Shown in pieces: positions 52,499-61,377 of a stretch of 64,000 nt of DNA. Numbering within the stretch: position 1 is the stretch's first letter; the number at the start of each line of letters is the position of its first letter. The translations under genes were made by a program, and so were the position numbers. Location: positions 248,001-312,000 of the forward strand of contig JAXGXQ010000002.1 of NCBI GenBank assembly GCA_040772685.1, written 5' to 3'. Source of the DNA: JAXGXQ01 sp040772685 (GTDB taxonomy: Bacteria > Bacillota > Clostridia > Saccharofermentanales > UBA5734). Below the pieces are notes generated by a model that did no database searches, was not told where the DNA came from, and saw nothing but the letters and a program-made list of their open reading frames with translations.

Positions 52499-53602
52499 AT
52501 GAAAAACAATAGCACATTTTTAAATAAGAGAATCAGATTTAAATTACCTGCTAAAGCTGCATTGCTGATACTTGCCTTAATCGGCATCCTTGTCGTCTCG
52601 CTACTGACTTCCTGTGCGTTTCCCTTCAAAAATATTGCAGCCGAGCCTACCACGGTCGCCACATCCACTTCAACCGCAACTGGCACGGCCATGCCATCTG
52701 TTACTACTGCGGTTCAACCAATAGGCACTGCTTCTGACCAGCCAGCCATTACTACAGCGCCGAGTATGCCTGCAACTTCAGCAACAACTTCTACTACCAC
52801 GCCATCAAAGACGACAACGATGGCCACTACAACCACAAAAACCACAAGTACTGCCAATCCCTCTCCAACCATTGCCCCGACAACTCAAGTCAGCGCAACA
52901 CCGAAACCGACAGTAGCTGTATCAACTCCAGCGGCAGCAACAGAGCCAGCTCCCGAAATTGTCACAGGCTCGTTACTTAAAGGACATGTTGTGGTGCTTG
53001 ATCCAGGGCATCAGGCAGAAGCCGACAGAGAGCTGGAACCGGTCGCGCCTGGCTCCGAAATACTCAAGCACAAAACTTCATCAGGCACAAAAGGTGTATT
53101 AACGCGACGCTATGAATATGAAGTTAACCTGGAAATAGCGCTTAAGCTAAAATCAAGGCTTGAGGCACAAGGCTGTGTTGTCCACCTGACCCGAACTGAA
53201 CACAATGTCAAAATCTCAAACATTGAGCGCGCGCAGTTTGCGGTATCCAAGCAGCCTGACTTATTTTTGCGACTGCACTGCAATTACTCGTCAAACCCGG
53301 AGGTTAGGGGAATCAGGATATATATTCCGGTGACCGGGGCCTACGCTGTTCAGCTGCCTAAGTGGAGCAACCAGCTTGGTTCAGAGTTAAGCAAAACTAC
53401 AGGTGCTCCTTTCCGTGGCACAAAAGCCAGTTCTGATTACACCGGCTTGAATTGGGCCGACAGCGTACCATCATTCTTATTGGAAATGGGTTATATGTCC
53501 AATGCGGCAGAGGATCTGCTGCTAAATGATCCAGTTTATCAGCATAAAATCGCGGCAGGTATAGTCAACTTTGTCGCCGGGATGCCGATTAGAAAACGGT
53601 GA
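52499..53602 (+). CDS. N-acetylmuramoyl-L-alanine amidase lipoprotein (Amidase_3)
   Basis: 367 residues. The signal peptide ends in the lipobox LLTSC (Cys about 40), followed by a Thr/Ser/Pro-rich linker of about 110 residues that suits a cell-wall spacer. The zinc amidase domain shows VVLDPGHQAEADRE (His ligand), a Glu in YEYEVNLEIALKL, RLHCNYSSNP (His ligand) and the catalytic Glu in SFLLEMGYMSN. It should cut the link between peptide stem and muramic acid. AGAGGTAGAAGG precedes the ATG. Confidence 0.92.
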   Translation: MKNNSTFLNKRIRFKLPAKAALLILALIGILVVSLLTSCAFPFKNIAAEPTTVATSTSTATGTAMPSVTTAVQPIGTASDQPAITTAPSMPATSATTSTTTPSKTTTMATTTTKTTSTANPSPTIAPTTQVSATPKPTVAVSTPAAATEPAPEIVTGSLLKGHVVVLDPGHQAEADRELEPVAPGSEILKHKTSSGTKGVLTRRYEYEVNLEIALKLKSRLEAQGCVVHLTRTEHNVKISNIERAQFAVSKQPDLFLRLHCNYSSNPEVRGIRIYIPVTGAYAVQLPKWSNQLGSELSKTTGAPFRGTKASSDYTGLNWADSVPSFLLEMGYMSNAAEDLLLNDPVYQHKIAAGIVNFVAGMPIRKR

Positions 53603-53641
53603 TAAGCTGTCTAATTTCTGCAGCGGTGTTATCATTCTTTA

Positions 53642-53647
53642 TATAAT
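53642..53647 (+). promoter_or_regulatory. -10 box before the amidase-signature gene
   Basis: Perfect TATAAT, about 59 bases before the start codon at 53706, without a good -35 partner. It may serve the 53.7-56.9 kb operon. Confidence 0.35.
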
Positions 53648-53705
53648 AGAGTTGCAGAAACCTCTGGCCTTACCCGATTGCCCAGTATGAAAGGACTTAT
53701 TCAGT

Positions 53706-55145
53706 ATGAAACTTAACGAATATGCTGGCTATGACGCAACAGGCTTAGCTGAAATTATTAAGCAGAAGCAAGTTACGCCTACGGAGGTACTTAATTGCGC
53801 GATTAGTGCAATTGAAAAGCTTAATCCGGTGCTTAATGTAATTTCTTATCGGGCCTACGACTACGCCCGCAATCAAATAGCCAATGAATTTGATATAACT
53901 GCCCCTTTTGCCGGGGTACCGTTTTTCCTCAAAGATATTGACGCCATGGCCAAAGGAATTCCGGCTTCAGGCGGCAGTCGCTTAATGGCTGGATATACAA
54001 CAGATACAGACACCAATTTTGTCAAACGCCTGAAAGCAGCTGGTTTCATTATTGTTGCCACTACAACTACCCCGGAATATTGTTTTGATTGCACTACTGA
54101 ATCTGTAGTGCATGGAGCCACCAGAAATCCGTGGAATCTTGAGCATATTGCAGGCGGCTCCAGTGGTGGTTCGGCGGCTTCTGTAGCTTCGGGCATCGTT
54201 CCAGTTGCGCATGGCACTGACGCAGGCGGCTCGATACGTGAACCGGCTTCTTGCTGCGGGGTTGTCGGCTTGAAGCCAAGCCGATTCAGAACTCCATACG
54301 GTCCAAATGAGTTCATGCAATATGGCGGTATTTCCACTGAATTTGCTTTAACCAGAACCGTTAGAGATACAGCTGGTCTGCTGGATGCCGTCACTGGACC
54401 GGACACAGGGCACTTTGCTGTTGCCCTGCCGCCAGCCAAACCTTACACAGAGATTATCAAAGACAAAACTGTACCACTCAGAATTGCTTATACCACACGT
54501 TATCCTTTAGGCGGTGAAATCAGCGACGAGTGTAAAGCAGCCTTGCTGGCGACTGTTGAGCTGCTGCGGAGTCTGGGGCACAAAGCAAATGAGGATTTCC
54601 CGCTCATTGACCCTGATATTCACGTTGCCAGAAGAACAATTCAAAGCTCACATGTTGCCCAGATGATCGAAGCAGCTTCTAAAAAGATGAACCGCCCGAT
54701 TTCGCTCGATTACCTGGAGCCACAAATCCTGAGTGTATATAACTTTGGCATCCGGACTTCGGCGCAGGATTACATTTGGGCACAAGGTGTTAATAACCGC
54801 ATTTCCAGAACTATTGGCGCCTTCATGGAGAATTACGACCTGATATTAACCCCGACAATGGGCATCCTGCCGCCTAAAATAGGCGAAATATATGGCTCCA
54901 GAGACATGGGCAGTGAGGAGTGGACACGAAGGAAGGGCTATTGCTCACACTTCAACAATCCATTTAATGCTTCCGGCCAACCGTCTATCAGCCTGCCGTT
55001 ACAAATGAGTGACACAGGGTTGCCAATCGGCATACAGTTTTCCGCCGCGATTGGCAGAGAAGATCAATTACTGGTAATTTCTGCAGAGCTTGAACGGGAA
55101 CTGCCCTGGCAAAGCCGGCAACCAGCAATATTTGTGGGGAAATAA
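53706..55145 (+). CDS. Amidase-signature family hydrolase
   Basis: 479 residues. The Ser-cisSer-Lys triad is visible: Lys in PFFLKDIDA (about 78), and the serines in GGSSGGSAASVASG (about 155) and DAGGSIREPAS. It cleaves C-N bonds; substrates range from simple amides to cyclic lactams and the Gln-tRNA precursor. It is a lone copy without gatB/gatC, so a GatA role is unlikely. The HD gene follows after 17 bases. Confidence 0.88.
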   Translation: MKLNEYAGYDATGLAEIIKQKQVTPTEVLNCAISAIEKLNPVLNVISYRAYDYARNQIANEFDITAPFAGVPFFLKDIDAMAKGIPASGGSRLMAGYTTDTDTNFVKRLKAAGFIIVATTTTPEYCFDCTTESVVHGATRNPWNLEHIAGGSSGGSAASVASGIVPVAHGTDAGGSIREPASCCGVVGLKPSRFRTPYGPNEFMQYGGISTEFALTRTVRDTAGLLDAVTGPDTGHFAVALPPAKPYTEIIKDKTVPLRIAYTTRYPLGGEISDECKAALLATVELLRSLGHKANEDFPLIDPDIHVARRTIQSSHVAQMIEAASKKMNRPISLDYLEPQILSVYNFGIRTSAQDYIWAQGVNNRISRTIGAFMENYDLILTPTMGILPPKIGEIYGSRDMGSEEWTRRKGYCSHFNNPFNASGQPSISLPLQMSDTGLPIGIQFSAAIGREDQLLVISAELERELPWQSRQPAIFVGK

Positions 55146-55162
55146 TAATACGGAGGATATTT

Positions 55163-55720
55163 ATGGGAATCATGCCAACAAGAGAGAAAGCCTGGGAGCT
55201 GCTCAACGAATATAATTCGGAAGAGTTTCATTTAAAACACGCTGTTACCGTCGAATGCGTTTTGATGTATTTTGCTAAAGAACTTGGCTACGGCGAAAAA
55301 GCAGACTTTTGGGGAATTGTCGGACTTCTGCATGATTTGGATTTTGAGCAATATCCTGAACAACACTGCCTGAAAACTCAGGAAATTTTACGTGAGCACG
55401 ATATTGATGAACGGATAATCCGGGCTGTGGTAAGCCATGGCTACGGTATTACAGTGGATGTCGCACCTGAACATACTATGGAGAAAGTCCTTTTCGCGGT
55501 AGATGAACTTACCGGATTGATCGGCGCCGTTGCGCTTATGCGCCCTTCAAAAAGTGTTTCAGATCTTGAAACGAAATCCGTAATGAAAAAGTTCAAAACC
55601 CCAAAATTCGCGGCAGGCTGCTCCCGAGAAATAATCGCTCAGGGTGCTGAAATGCTTGGCTGGAGTCTGGATGAGCTGATAACCAAAACCATTCTGGCGA
55701 TGAGAAGCTGCGAACAATGA
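55163..55720 (+). CDS. HD-domain protein
   Basis: 185 residues. Metal-dependent phosphohydrolase fold with the HD pair in LLHDLDFEQY (about 56) and further His residues in AVVSHGY (about 93). It belongs to a group of small predicted hydrolases whose substrate is unknown. It overlaps the PFK gene by four bases (ATGA), hence translational coupling. Confidence 0.85.
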   Translation: MGIMPTREKAWELLNEYNSEEFHLKHAVTVECVLMYFAKELGYGEKADFWGIVGLLHDLDFEQYPEQHCLKTQEILREHDIDERIIRAVVSHGYGITVDVAPEHTMEKVLFAVDELTGLIGAVALMRPSKSVSDLETKSVMKKFKTPKFAAGCSREIIAQGAEMLGWSLDELITKTILAMRSCEQ

Positions 55721-56880
55721 AGAACGCACTGATTATTCATGGCGGTGCACCGACTGCGGTAATGAATGCATCTTTATACGGTGCAGTCCGCGAAGCCCAG
55801 CGCCATCCTGAAATAGACAAAATTTTCGGCGCGATTGGAGGCACCGGCGGCGTTCTCCGTGAATCATTCATCGACCTGAATGCTGTGCCGGAGGATGTGC
55901 TGGAGTTACTGCCTTACACCCCGGCTTCCGCTATCGGTACTTCCCGCGACCGTCTTAAACCAGAGGATTACAAATCAATCGCCTATATCCTGCAAAAAAA
56001 TGAGATCCATTATGTTTTCTTTAATGGCGGCAATGGTTCGATGGATACTTGCGGCAAGGTTTTTCAAGCCTGTCAGTCAGAGGGGATTGAGATTCAGGTG
56101 GTAGGTATTTCCAAAACCATCGACAACGACCTGGCCTGCACCGACCATGCTCCGGGCTTTGGCAGCGCGGCTCGCTATATCGCGGCAACCGTGAGCGAAA
56201 TCAGCCTCGATGTGCGCGCGCTTCCTATCCATGTTTGTATCATCGAAACCATGGGGCGCAACGCCGGCTGGCTTACAGCCGCCAGCGCCTTGGCCCGTAC
56301 CGGGCGGGGCGACGGCCCGGATCTGATCTATTTACCGGAACGTCCTTTCGTTGAAGAGGATTTTTTGCGTGAGGTCAAAGCACTGCATGAAAAGCAGGGC
56401 GGTGTGGTAGTTGTTGCCAGTGAAGGCCTGAAGACTGCAGACGGCAAATTGATAGTTGAGCCAATTTTTGAAATTGACCGCTCTGTTTACTATGGTGACG
56501 TTGGCGCGCATCTGGCTAACCTGGTTATCCGCCGCCTTGGCATCAAGGCCCGTAACGAAAAACCTGGCATTTGCGCCAGGTCATCCATTGCCCACCAGTC
56601 ATCGCTCGATCGGCAGGAGGCAATTCTGGCTGGAGAGGAAGCTGTAAAAGCCGCAATTAACGGACAAAGCGGGGTAATGGTAGCCTTTGAACGCTTGTCG
56701 GGCAGTGATTACAGGGTACGAACTGTTTTGGTACCGATTCAAAAAGTCATGCTCACGGAGCAAGTGCTGCCAGAAGAATTTATCCATCCTAATGGCCACG
56801 ATGTGACCGCTGCTTTCGTCGACTGGTGCCGCCCTCTTCTGGGTGGACCGCTGGCTCCATTCGCCATGCTGGACATTTAA
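55717..56880 (+). CDS. pfkA: 6-phosphofructokinase family, phosphodonor uncertain
   Basis: 387 residues. Phosphorylates fructose 6-phosphate (or a related sugar). The catalytic SKTIDNDL (about 132) keeps the Lys found in pyrophosphate-using enzymes. However, the donor motif reads GGNGSMDT (about 108), where close relatives usually have Asp in the fourth place (GGNDSMDT). A Gly there is a feature of ATP-using enzymes, so the donor cannot be fixed by eye. The sugar-binding motif METMGRNAGW-like segment is present (IETMGRNAGWLTAAS). It is coupled to the HD gene. Confidence 0.88.
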   Translation: MKNALIIHGGAPTAVMNASLYGAVREAQRHPEIDKIFGAIGGTGGVLRESFIDLNAVPEDVLELLPYTPASAIGTSRDRLKPEDYKSIAYILQKNEIHYVFFNGGNGSMDTCGKVFQACQSEGIEIQVVGISKTIDNDLACTDHAPGFGSAARYIAATVSEISLDVRALPIHVCIIETMGRNAGWLTAASALARTGRGDGPDLIYLPERPFVEEDFLREVKALHEKQGGVVVVASEGLKTADGKLIVEPIFEIDRSVYYGDVGAHLANLVIRRLGIKARNEKPGICARSSIAHQSSLDRQEAILAGEEAVKAAINGQSGVMVAFERLSGSDYRVRTVLVPIQKVMLTEQVLPEEFIHPNGHDVTAAFVDWCRPLLGGPLAPFAMLDI

Positions 56881-56981
56881 CCTTTACTGCTGATTTATAT
56901 AAGTAGGAGAAACAAGCAAATCACCGCATCATAGAATCGTCTTTTGAGAGGTGACAGAATCAACAAAGGAAGGACCAGATT

Positions 56982-57830
56982 ATGAAACACATCTATTTGA
57001 ATCTAAAGCGCTTTGATATTCCGCCGGAATTAGGAGGTGTCAACCGACTGGCACCGCCGGCTGACTGGAGCCCGTATATTGTTAGAGAAACTCAAACAGC
57101 ACTGAAAGAATATGCTGCCAGTGACGTTGAATTTGTGATGTTCTTTCCGGAAGCTCATCTGTTGGGTGCTGTTGCCGCGCGTACAGCAGACAATAATTTA
57201 AAGCTCGGCAGTCAGTCCGTCTACCGTGCAGATACGGCTGTCGGCGGCAACTTTGGAGCCTTCACCACTAACCGGACCGCAAACGCGATTAAAGCTATTG
57301 GCTGTGAAGCGACTTTGATCGGTCATTGCGAGGAGCGCAACGACAAAGCCGGAATTCTGGCGGAGGCCGGGGTGACAGATACAGCCGCAATAAATCGTTT
57401 AATGAACCAGCAAATCAAAGCTGCGCAAAGGGCAGGTTTGTCGGTAGTATATTGTGTTGGTGAAAAAAGTGAAGAACAGGAACGCTGGCAGGAAGTGCTT
57501 GGGGAACAGCTCGAGGTGGGCTTGGCAGGTGTTGACCTGAGCGGTGTCGTAATCGCTTATGAGCCAGTCTGGAGCATCGGGCCAGGCAAAGTGCCAGCCG
57601 ACAAGGAATACATTACCCGTACAGCCCGCTTTATCAAGGAACAAACCGGCAATTTGGCTGTTGTTTATGGGGGCGGCCTGAAAGCTGATAACGCTCGTAT
57701 GCTTGCCTCGATTCCGGAAATTGACGGTGGCTTGATTGCCTTGACCCGCTTCCAGGGGGAGATTGGTTTTTATCCGCAAGAGTATTTGGAAATTATCCGT
57801 TTGTATCTGACACAGGAAATGGAGGCATAA
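56982..57830 (+). CDS. Divergent triosephosphate isomerase homologue
   Basis: 282 residues, about 30 longer than typical TpiA. The catalytic Glu is in YEPVWSIG (about 195) and the His in IGHCEERND (about 112). The N-terminal Lys motif is NLKRFD instead of NWKMN, and phosphate-loop segments such as VYGGGLKADN are altered. This departure is expected for isomerases of other sugar phosphates, such as erythrulose 1-phosphate in polyol catabolism, but the substrate is not known. It lies one base before the LarA-like gene. Confidence 0.85.
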   Translation: MKHIYLNLKRFDIPPELGGVNRLAPPADWSPYIVRETQTALKEYAASDVEFVMFFPEAHLLGAVAARTADNNLKLGSQSVYRADTAVGGNFGAFTTNRTANAIKAIGCEATLIGHCEERNDKAGILAEAGVTDTAAINRLMNQQIKAAQRAGLSVVYCVGEKSEEQERWQEVLGEQLEVGLAGVDLSGVVIAYEPVWSIGPGKVPADKEYITRTARFIKEQTGNLAVVYGGGLKADNARMLASIPEIDGGLIALTRFQGEIGFYPQEYLEIIRLYLTQEMEA

Positions 57831-57831
57831 A

Positions 57832-59262
57832 ATGAGACTGGAATTTGAATACGGACACGGCACTATGGCAGCTGAGCTGCCTGACAATACAGACGTTTTT
57901 ATTCCGGGAGTTACAGTGGCGGATCCGCCTTATCTGGCGGATGTACAGGCCGCAACACTCGAATCGGTCCGTAATCCGATTGGAATGGCGCCCCTCTCTC
58001 AACTGGCGTTCAAAGGCGCCAAGGCAGCTATTATTTTCCCCGATAAGGTGAAAGGCGGCGAGCAGCCTACCTCTCATCGCAAGGTCGCAATCTCGATTAT
58101 CCTCGAAGAACTTTATGCCGCGGGTGTGGAAAAACGAGATATTTTGTTAATCTGCTCCAATGGTCTGCATCGTAAAAATACTGAAGCTGAAATTCGCTCC
58201 ATCCTGGGCGAAGACTTGTTTCGCGAATTTTGGCAGACGCAGCAGATAATCAATCATGACAGCGAAGACTATGATCATTTGGTTGATCTTGGTACAACGG
58301 AACGCGGCGATCCGGTGCTGATGAACAAGTATGTTTATGACGCAGATGTCGCAGTTCTGGTCGGCCATGCTCAGGGCAACCCTTATGGGGGGTATAGCGG
58401 TGGTTACAAGCATTGTGCGACCGGGATCACCCATTGGCGCAGCATTGCCAGCCATCACGTACCGGATGTCATGCATCGCTCTGATTTCACGCCCGTAAGC
58501 ACCCACAGCCTGATGCGCAGCAAATTCGACGAAATAGGCATGCATATGGAAAAATGCATGGGTAAAAAGTTCTTTTGCTGCGACGCTGTGCTCGACACAA
58601 GGTCGCGCCAAATTGCGGTTTTCAGTGGTTATGCGGCGGAGATGCAGCCAATCAGCTGGGAAGTAGCTGACAAGAGAACCTACGTACCTTGGGCGAAGCA
58701 GAAGTATGATGTGATGGTTTTTGGTATGCCACAGTCATTCCATTATGGCGAGGGCATGGGAACAAACCCGATCATGCTGATGCAGGCGTTAAGTGCCCAG
58801 GTGATCCGCCATCGCCGGGTCATGAGCGATAATTGCGTAATAATTTGCCCATCACTATGTAACGGCTATTTTCATGAGGAGCTGTGGCCATACACGCGTG
58901 CCATGTACGAATTATTTCAAAAAGACTATATGCAGACGCTGCCGGATCTCAACCGGTACGGTGAATATTTCGCGACTGATGCGGAATACATTCGCAAATA
59001 CCGCTTTGCCAATGCGTACCACCCGTTTCATGGTTTCAGCATGATCAGCTGCGCTCACATAGCCGAAATGAATACAGCGGCTATTTATCTGATTGGCGCG
59101 CAGGAACCTGGCATAGCTCGAGGTATAGGCCTCAAAACCCGCGCGACTGTGGAAGAAGCTCTTCAAGATGCCATGAAGAAATATGTCGGGCCTAATCCCA
59201 ATCTTCTGGCATTGCCTTTAGCTTTCAAAACAACGGCAGTGCATCTTTGCCTGGCTGAGTGA
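57832..59262 (+). CDS. LarA-family racemase/epimerase
   Basis: 476 residues. The N-terminal LarA domain has SNGLHRKNTEAEI near 103, a His in INHDSEDYDH, and GHAQGNPYGGYSGGYKHCATG near 182 with the Lys equivalent to the one carrying the nickel-pincer cofactor in lactate racemase. Family members racemise lactate or epimerise sugar acids. LarB, LarC and LarE are not in the window, so cofactor supply must come from elsewhere. It is the last gene of the TIM-LarA pair; no clear terminator follows. Confidence 0.88.
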   Translation: MRLEFEYGHGTMAAELPDNTDVFIPGVTVADPPYLADVQAATLESVRNPIGMAPLSQLAFKGAKAAIIFPDKVKGGEQPTSHRKVAISIILEELYAAGVEKRDILLICSNGLHRKNTEAEIRSILGEDLFREFWQTQQIINHDSEDYDHLVDLGTTERGDPVLMNKYVYDADVAVLVGHAQGNPYGGYSGGYKHCATGITHWRSIASHHVPDVMHRSDFTPVSTHSLMRSKFDEIGMHMEKCMGKKFFCCDAVLDTRSRQIAVFSGYAAEMQPISWEVADKRTYVPWAKQKYDVMVFGMPQSFHYGEGMGTNPIMLMQALSAQVIRHRRVMSDNCVIICPSLCNGYFHEELWPYTRAMYELFQKDYMQTLPDLNRYGEYFATDAEYIRKYRFANAYHPFHGFSMISCAHIAEMNTAAIYLIGAQEPGIARGIGLKTRATVEEALQDAMKKYVGPNPNLLALPLAFKTTAVHLCLAE

Positions 59263-59363
59263 ATTCAAGTCTGAGACTGGACGCAAGTTAAAACCTAAGA
59301 ACAGAAACATCTAAGCCGCGGTTCAACCGAGTGATATCCAATAAAGGCAGCCGAAGCCACTGT

Positions 59364-59822
59364 TCAACTGTTTAGATCTGACAATAGCTGCTGGCCATGG
59401 CCGGCAGCTTTCACTTTTTCGTATACCTTTATGATTTTTCCCTGTTCATCGGCAACAAAGGTTGTACGCATAATTCCCATTACCGTCTTACCATACATTT
59501 TCTTTTCACCATACACGCCAAAAGCCTTTGCCATTTCACGGTCGGGATCGGAGAGCAATTTAAAGCCGAGGCTGTGCTTATATTTGAAGTTAATGTGCGA
59601 TTTAACACTATCCGGACTTACACCAATAATCGCATAACCAAGCTCTTCGAGCTCTGGCCTCACGGCTTCTATTGAAAGTGCTTCGTTAGTACAGCCCGAG
59701 GTATTGTCACGGGAATAAAAGTAGATAATCAGCCGCTGCCCTTGAAAATCGGTCAGCGAAATCGGCTTGCCACTGTCGTCAAGCAAGCTGATATCAGGTA
59801 CAGACGCGCCAGGTTTTAACAT
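59364..59822 (-). CDS. bcp: Peroxiredoxin of the BCP family
   Basis: 152 residues. Reduces peroxides with thiols. The peroxidatic Cys is in DNTSGCTNEALSI (about 45). The usual second Cys five residues later is absent (Leu/Ser region), so resolution must be by an external thiol or another Cys. The start at 59822 has AAAGGAGG; an upstream in-frame ATG overlaps the next gene. It is the last of a four-gene minus-strand run. Confidence 0.9.
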   Translation of the reverse strand: MLKPGASVPDISLLDDSGKPISLTDFQGQRLIIYFYSRDNTSGCTNEALSIEAVRPELEELGYAIIGVSPDSVKSHINFKYKHSLGFKLLSDPDREMAKAFGVYGEKKMYGKTVMGIMRTTFVADEQGKIIKVYEKVKAAGHGQQLLSDLNS

Positions 59823-59847
59823 AGTGTGCCTCCTTTGTTTATGTGTT

Positions 59848-60258
59848 TCAGCCAACGATAGCCTTCAACTCAGTTGAAAGATTTTGAGCGTCAATAATTT
59901 CAAATGCACCTTGATCGCCAGATACATAGCATATGTTGATTTTGCCAATCAGGATATGCCAGGGGATCTTTGTATCCGTGTGGAGTGTCAGCTCATAATC
60001 AGCATCTTCGCCATGAAAAGGGAAATATGACTTCATGCTGCGTCGGCACTTATAATTTGAAAGCAGGTTCATGATGGTCTTCTCTTGAACAGCATCAAGA
60101 AGAATCGGTTCTGGTGACTGATGATATCTGACACTTTGTACTTGCGCCTTAGCCGGGTCACCCACAACCGGCTGGGGTGAGTATCTGACAACAAGAAAGA
60201 CGGCAATAGCCAGAATCGACGCCACAGCTAGTAGAAATTTGATCATCTTCTTTTTCAT
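59848..60258 (-). CDS. Small secreted or membrane-anchored protein, unknown
   Basis: 136 residues. The N-terminal hydrophobic segment (about 7-25) is a signal anchor, followed by a soluble part with no recognised motif. It has one Cys near the middle (NYKCRRS) and one near the end. It lies between the PF20097-like gene and bcp on the same strand. Confidence 0.65.
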   Translation of the reverse strand: MKKKMIKFLLAVASILAIAVFLVVRYSPQPVVGDPAKAQVQSVRYHQSPEPILLDAVQEKTIMNLLSNYKCRRSMKSYFPFHGEDADYELTLHTDTKIPWHILIGKINICYVSGDQGAFEIIDAQNLSTELKAIVG

Positions 60259-60292
60259 ACTAAGCCTCCAACGAAACCTTTAAAAATCTCTT

Positions 60293-60523
60293 TTAGTATT
60301 CAATGATGATTTTTTTGCAGTCTGGGCAAGCATAAGCAATAGGCCAATTGGGAGTGAAGCTTATGTCGAGGATATCAGGAGGTAAAGTGATAGCGTTGCT
60401 CTTGGCCATTGACTTAGCGGTATGTAGCTTTGGTACTTTCTCGCCATCTGGCAGAAAATAATTCGCACCTCTGCTGCGAAACGTACCTTTAATCAGTTCA
60501 TTTTCACAAAACGGGCAATGCAT
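60293..60523 (-). CDS. Small two-Cys-pair protein (PF20097-like)
   Basis: 76 residues. CPFC at the start (residues 3-6) and CPDC near the end (about 67-70) look like a split zinc site; between them FRSRGANYFLPDGEKV resembles the PF20097 (DUF6487) family. Start chosen at 60523 behind GGAGG; a longer frame upstream has no ribosome site. Function unknown. Confidence 0.75.
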   Translation of the reverse strand: MHCPFCENELIKGTFRSRGANYFLPDGEKVPKLHTAKSMAKSNAITLPPDILDISFTPNWPIAYACPDCKKIIIEY

Positions 60524-60578
60524 AACTGATAACCTCCAATTTCTACATAACCTTACGCAATTCGACAAACAAATATGA

Positions 60579-61124
60579 TCAGGTGACCCAAGTAATGTTC
60601 GTCCGGGTAATTTGCCAATGAGAATCTTTCCAGGTAACATCAAAGTCATCGAGACCGTAGGCATTAAGTGGATCAAGATAAATCGCGGCATCTAAAGTCA
60701 TTATTTCATCTTTTAGTCGGATATCCTGCAATATAATGAAAATCCCATTCGGGAACGACCAACCGCTTTCTGCGTAGCCTTCAGCTTTTAATTCTTCGTA
60801 TGTTTTGCCGAACAATTGAAGATTATATTTTTCCAATTCACTAAATAGTCTTTCCTTCGCCGATGAAGTAAAATCCGGCAGCTTCGAGATGTCGATCGCC
60901 AGATACTTGCGTGTCGAAATGGCGATCCTGCGATTCTCAAGGAGATGATCAATTACGACTAAATAAGCTTCAACTGGATCAGGAGCATCGGATACAGCAG
61001 TTGTAAAGGTTATTTCAGGGCTGAAGGTATTTGTCGTTTGAGAGATTGCAGGCGAATTAGAACAAGAGCCAAGCATCAGGCTCATAACTAATGCGATAAG
61101 CCAGACATATTTCAACTTAAACAT
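60579..61124 (-). CDS. Predicted lipoprotein, unknown
   Basis: 181 residues. The signal peptide ends in the lipobox LMLGSC (Cys about 21). The soluble part has DPVEAYLVVIDHLLENR and ends in DVTWKDSHWQITRTNITWVT; no family recognised. It probably heads the short minus-strand gene run down to bcp. Confidence 0.7.
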   Translation of the reverse strand: MFKLKYVWLIALVMSLMLGSCSNSPAISQTTNTFSPEITFTTAVSDAPDPVEAYLVVIDHLLENRRIAISTRKYLAIDISKLPDFTSSAKERLFSELEKYNLQLFGKTYEELKAEGYAESGWSFPNGIFIILQDIRLKDEIMTLDAAIYLDPLNAYGLDDFDVTWKDSHWQITRTNITWVT

Positions 61125-61377
61125 AAAAGCCCCTCACCTTAGCGGCTCAGTAAAAGAGTGTGCAATTATATTTCTTTAGACGATCCGCTTTCTTATATGT
61201 TTCAATGAGCTGCTCGTAACAATCCCCAAAGTCCCTCACCTTCCACTTCAATTGTAGTTAAAGCGTAAACACTAAACAATACATTAGTGTTTAAAACTAG
61301 CACTCTGTCGGTATCTGTCTTATATTGTTGACATGACTATTAGCCTGGTGCCAAGGCAATTACGAAAGGAACCATTT

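Noticed and set aside
53706..55145. GatA subunit of the tRNA amidotransferase
   Set aside because: No gatB or gatC is adjacent and neighbours are metabolic; general amidase-signature hydrolase is the safer call.
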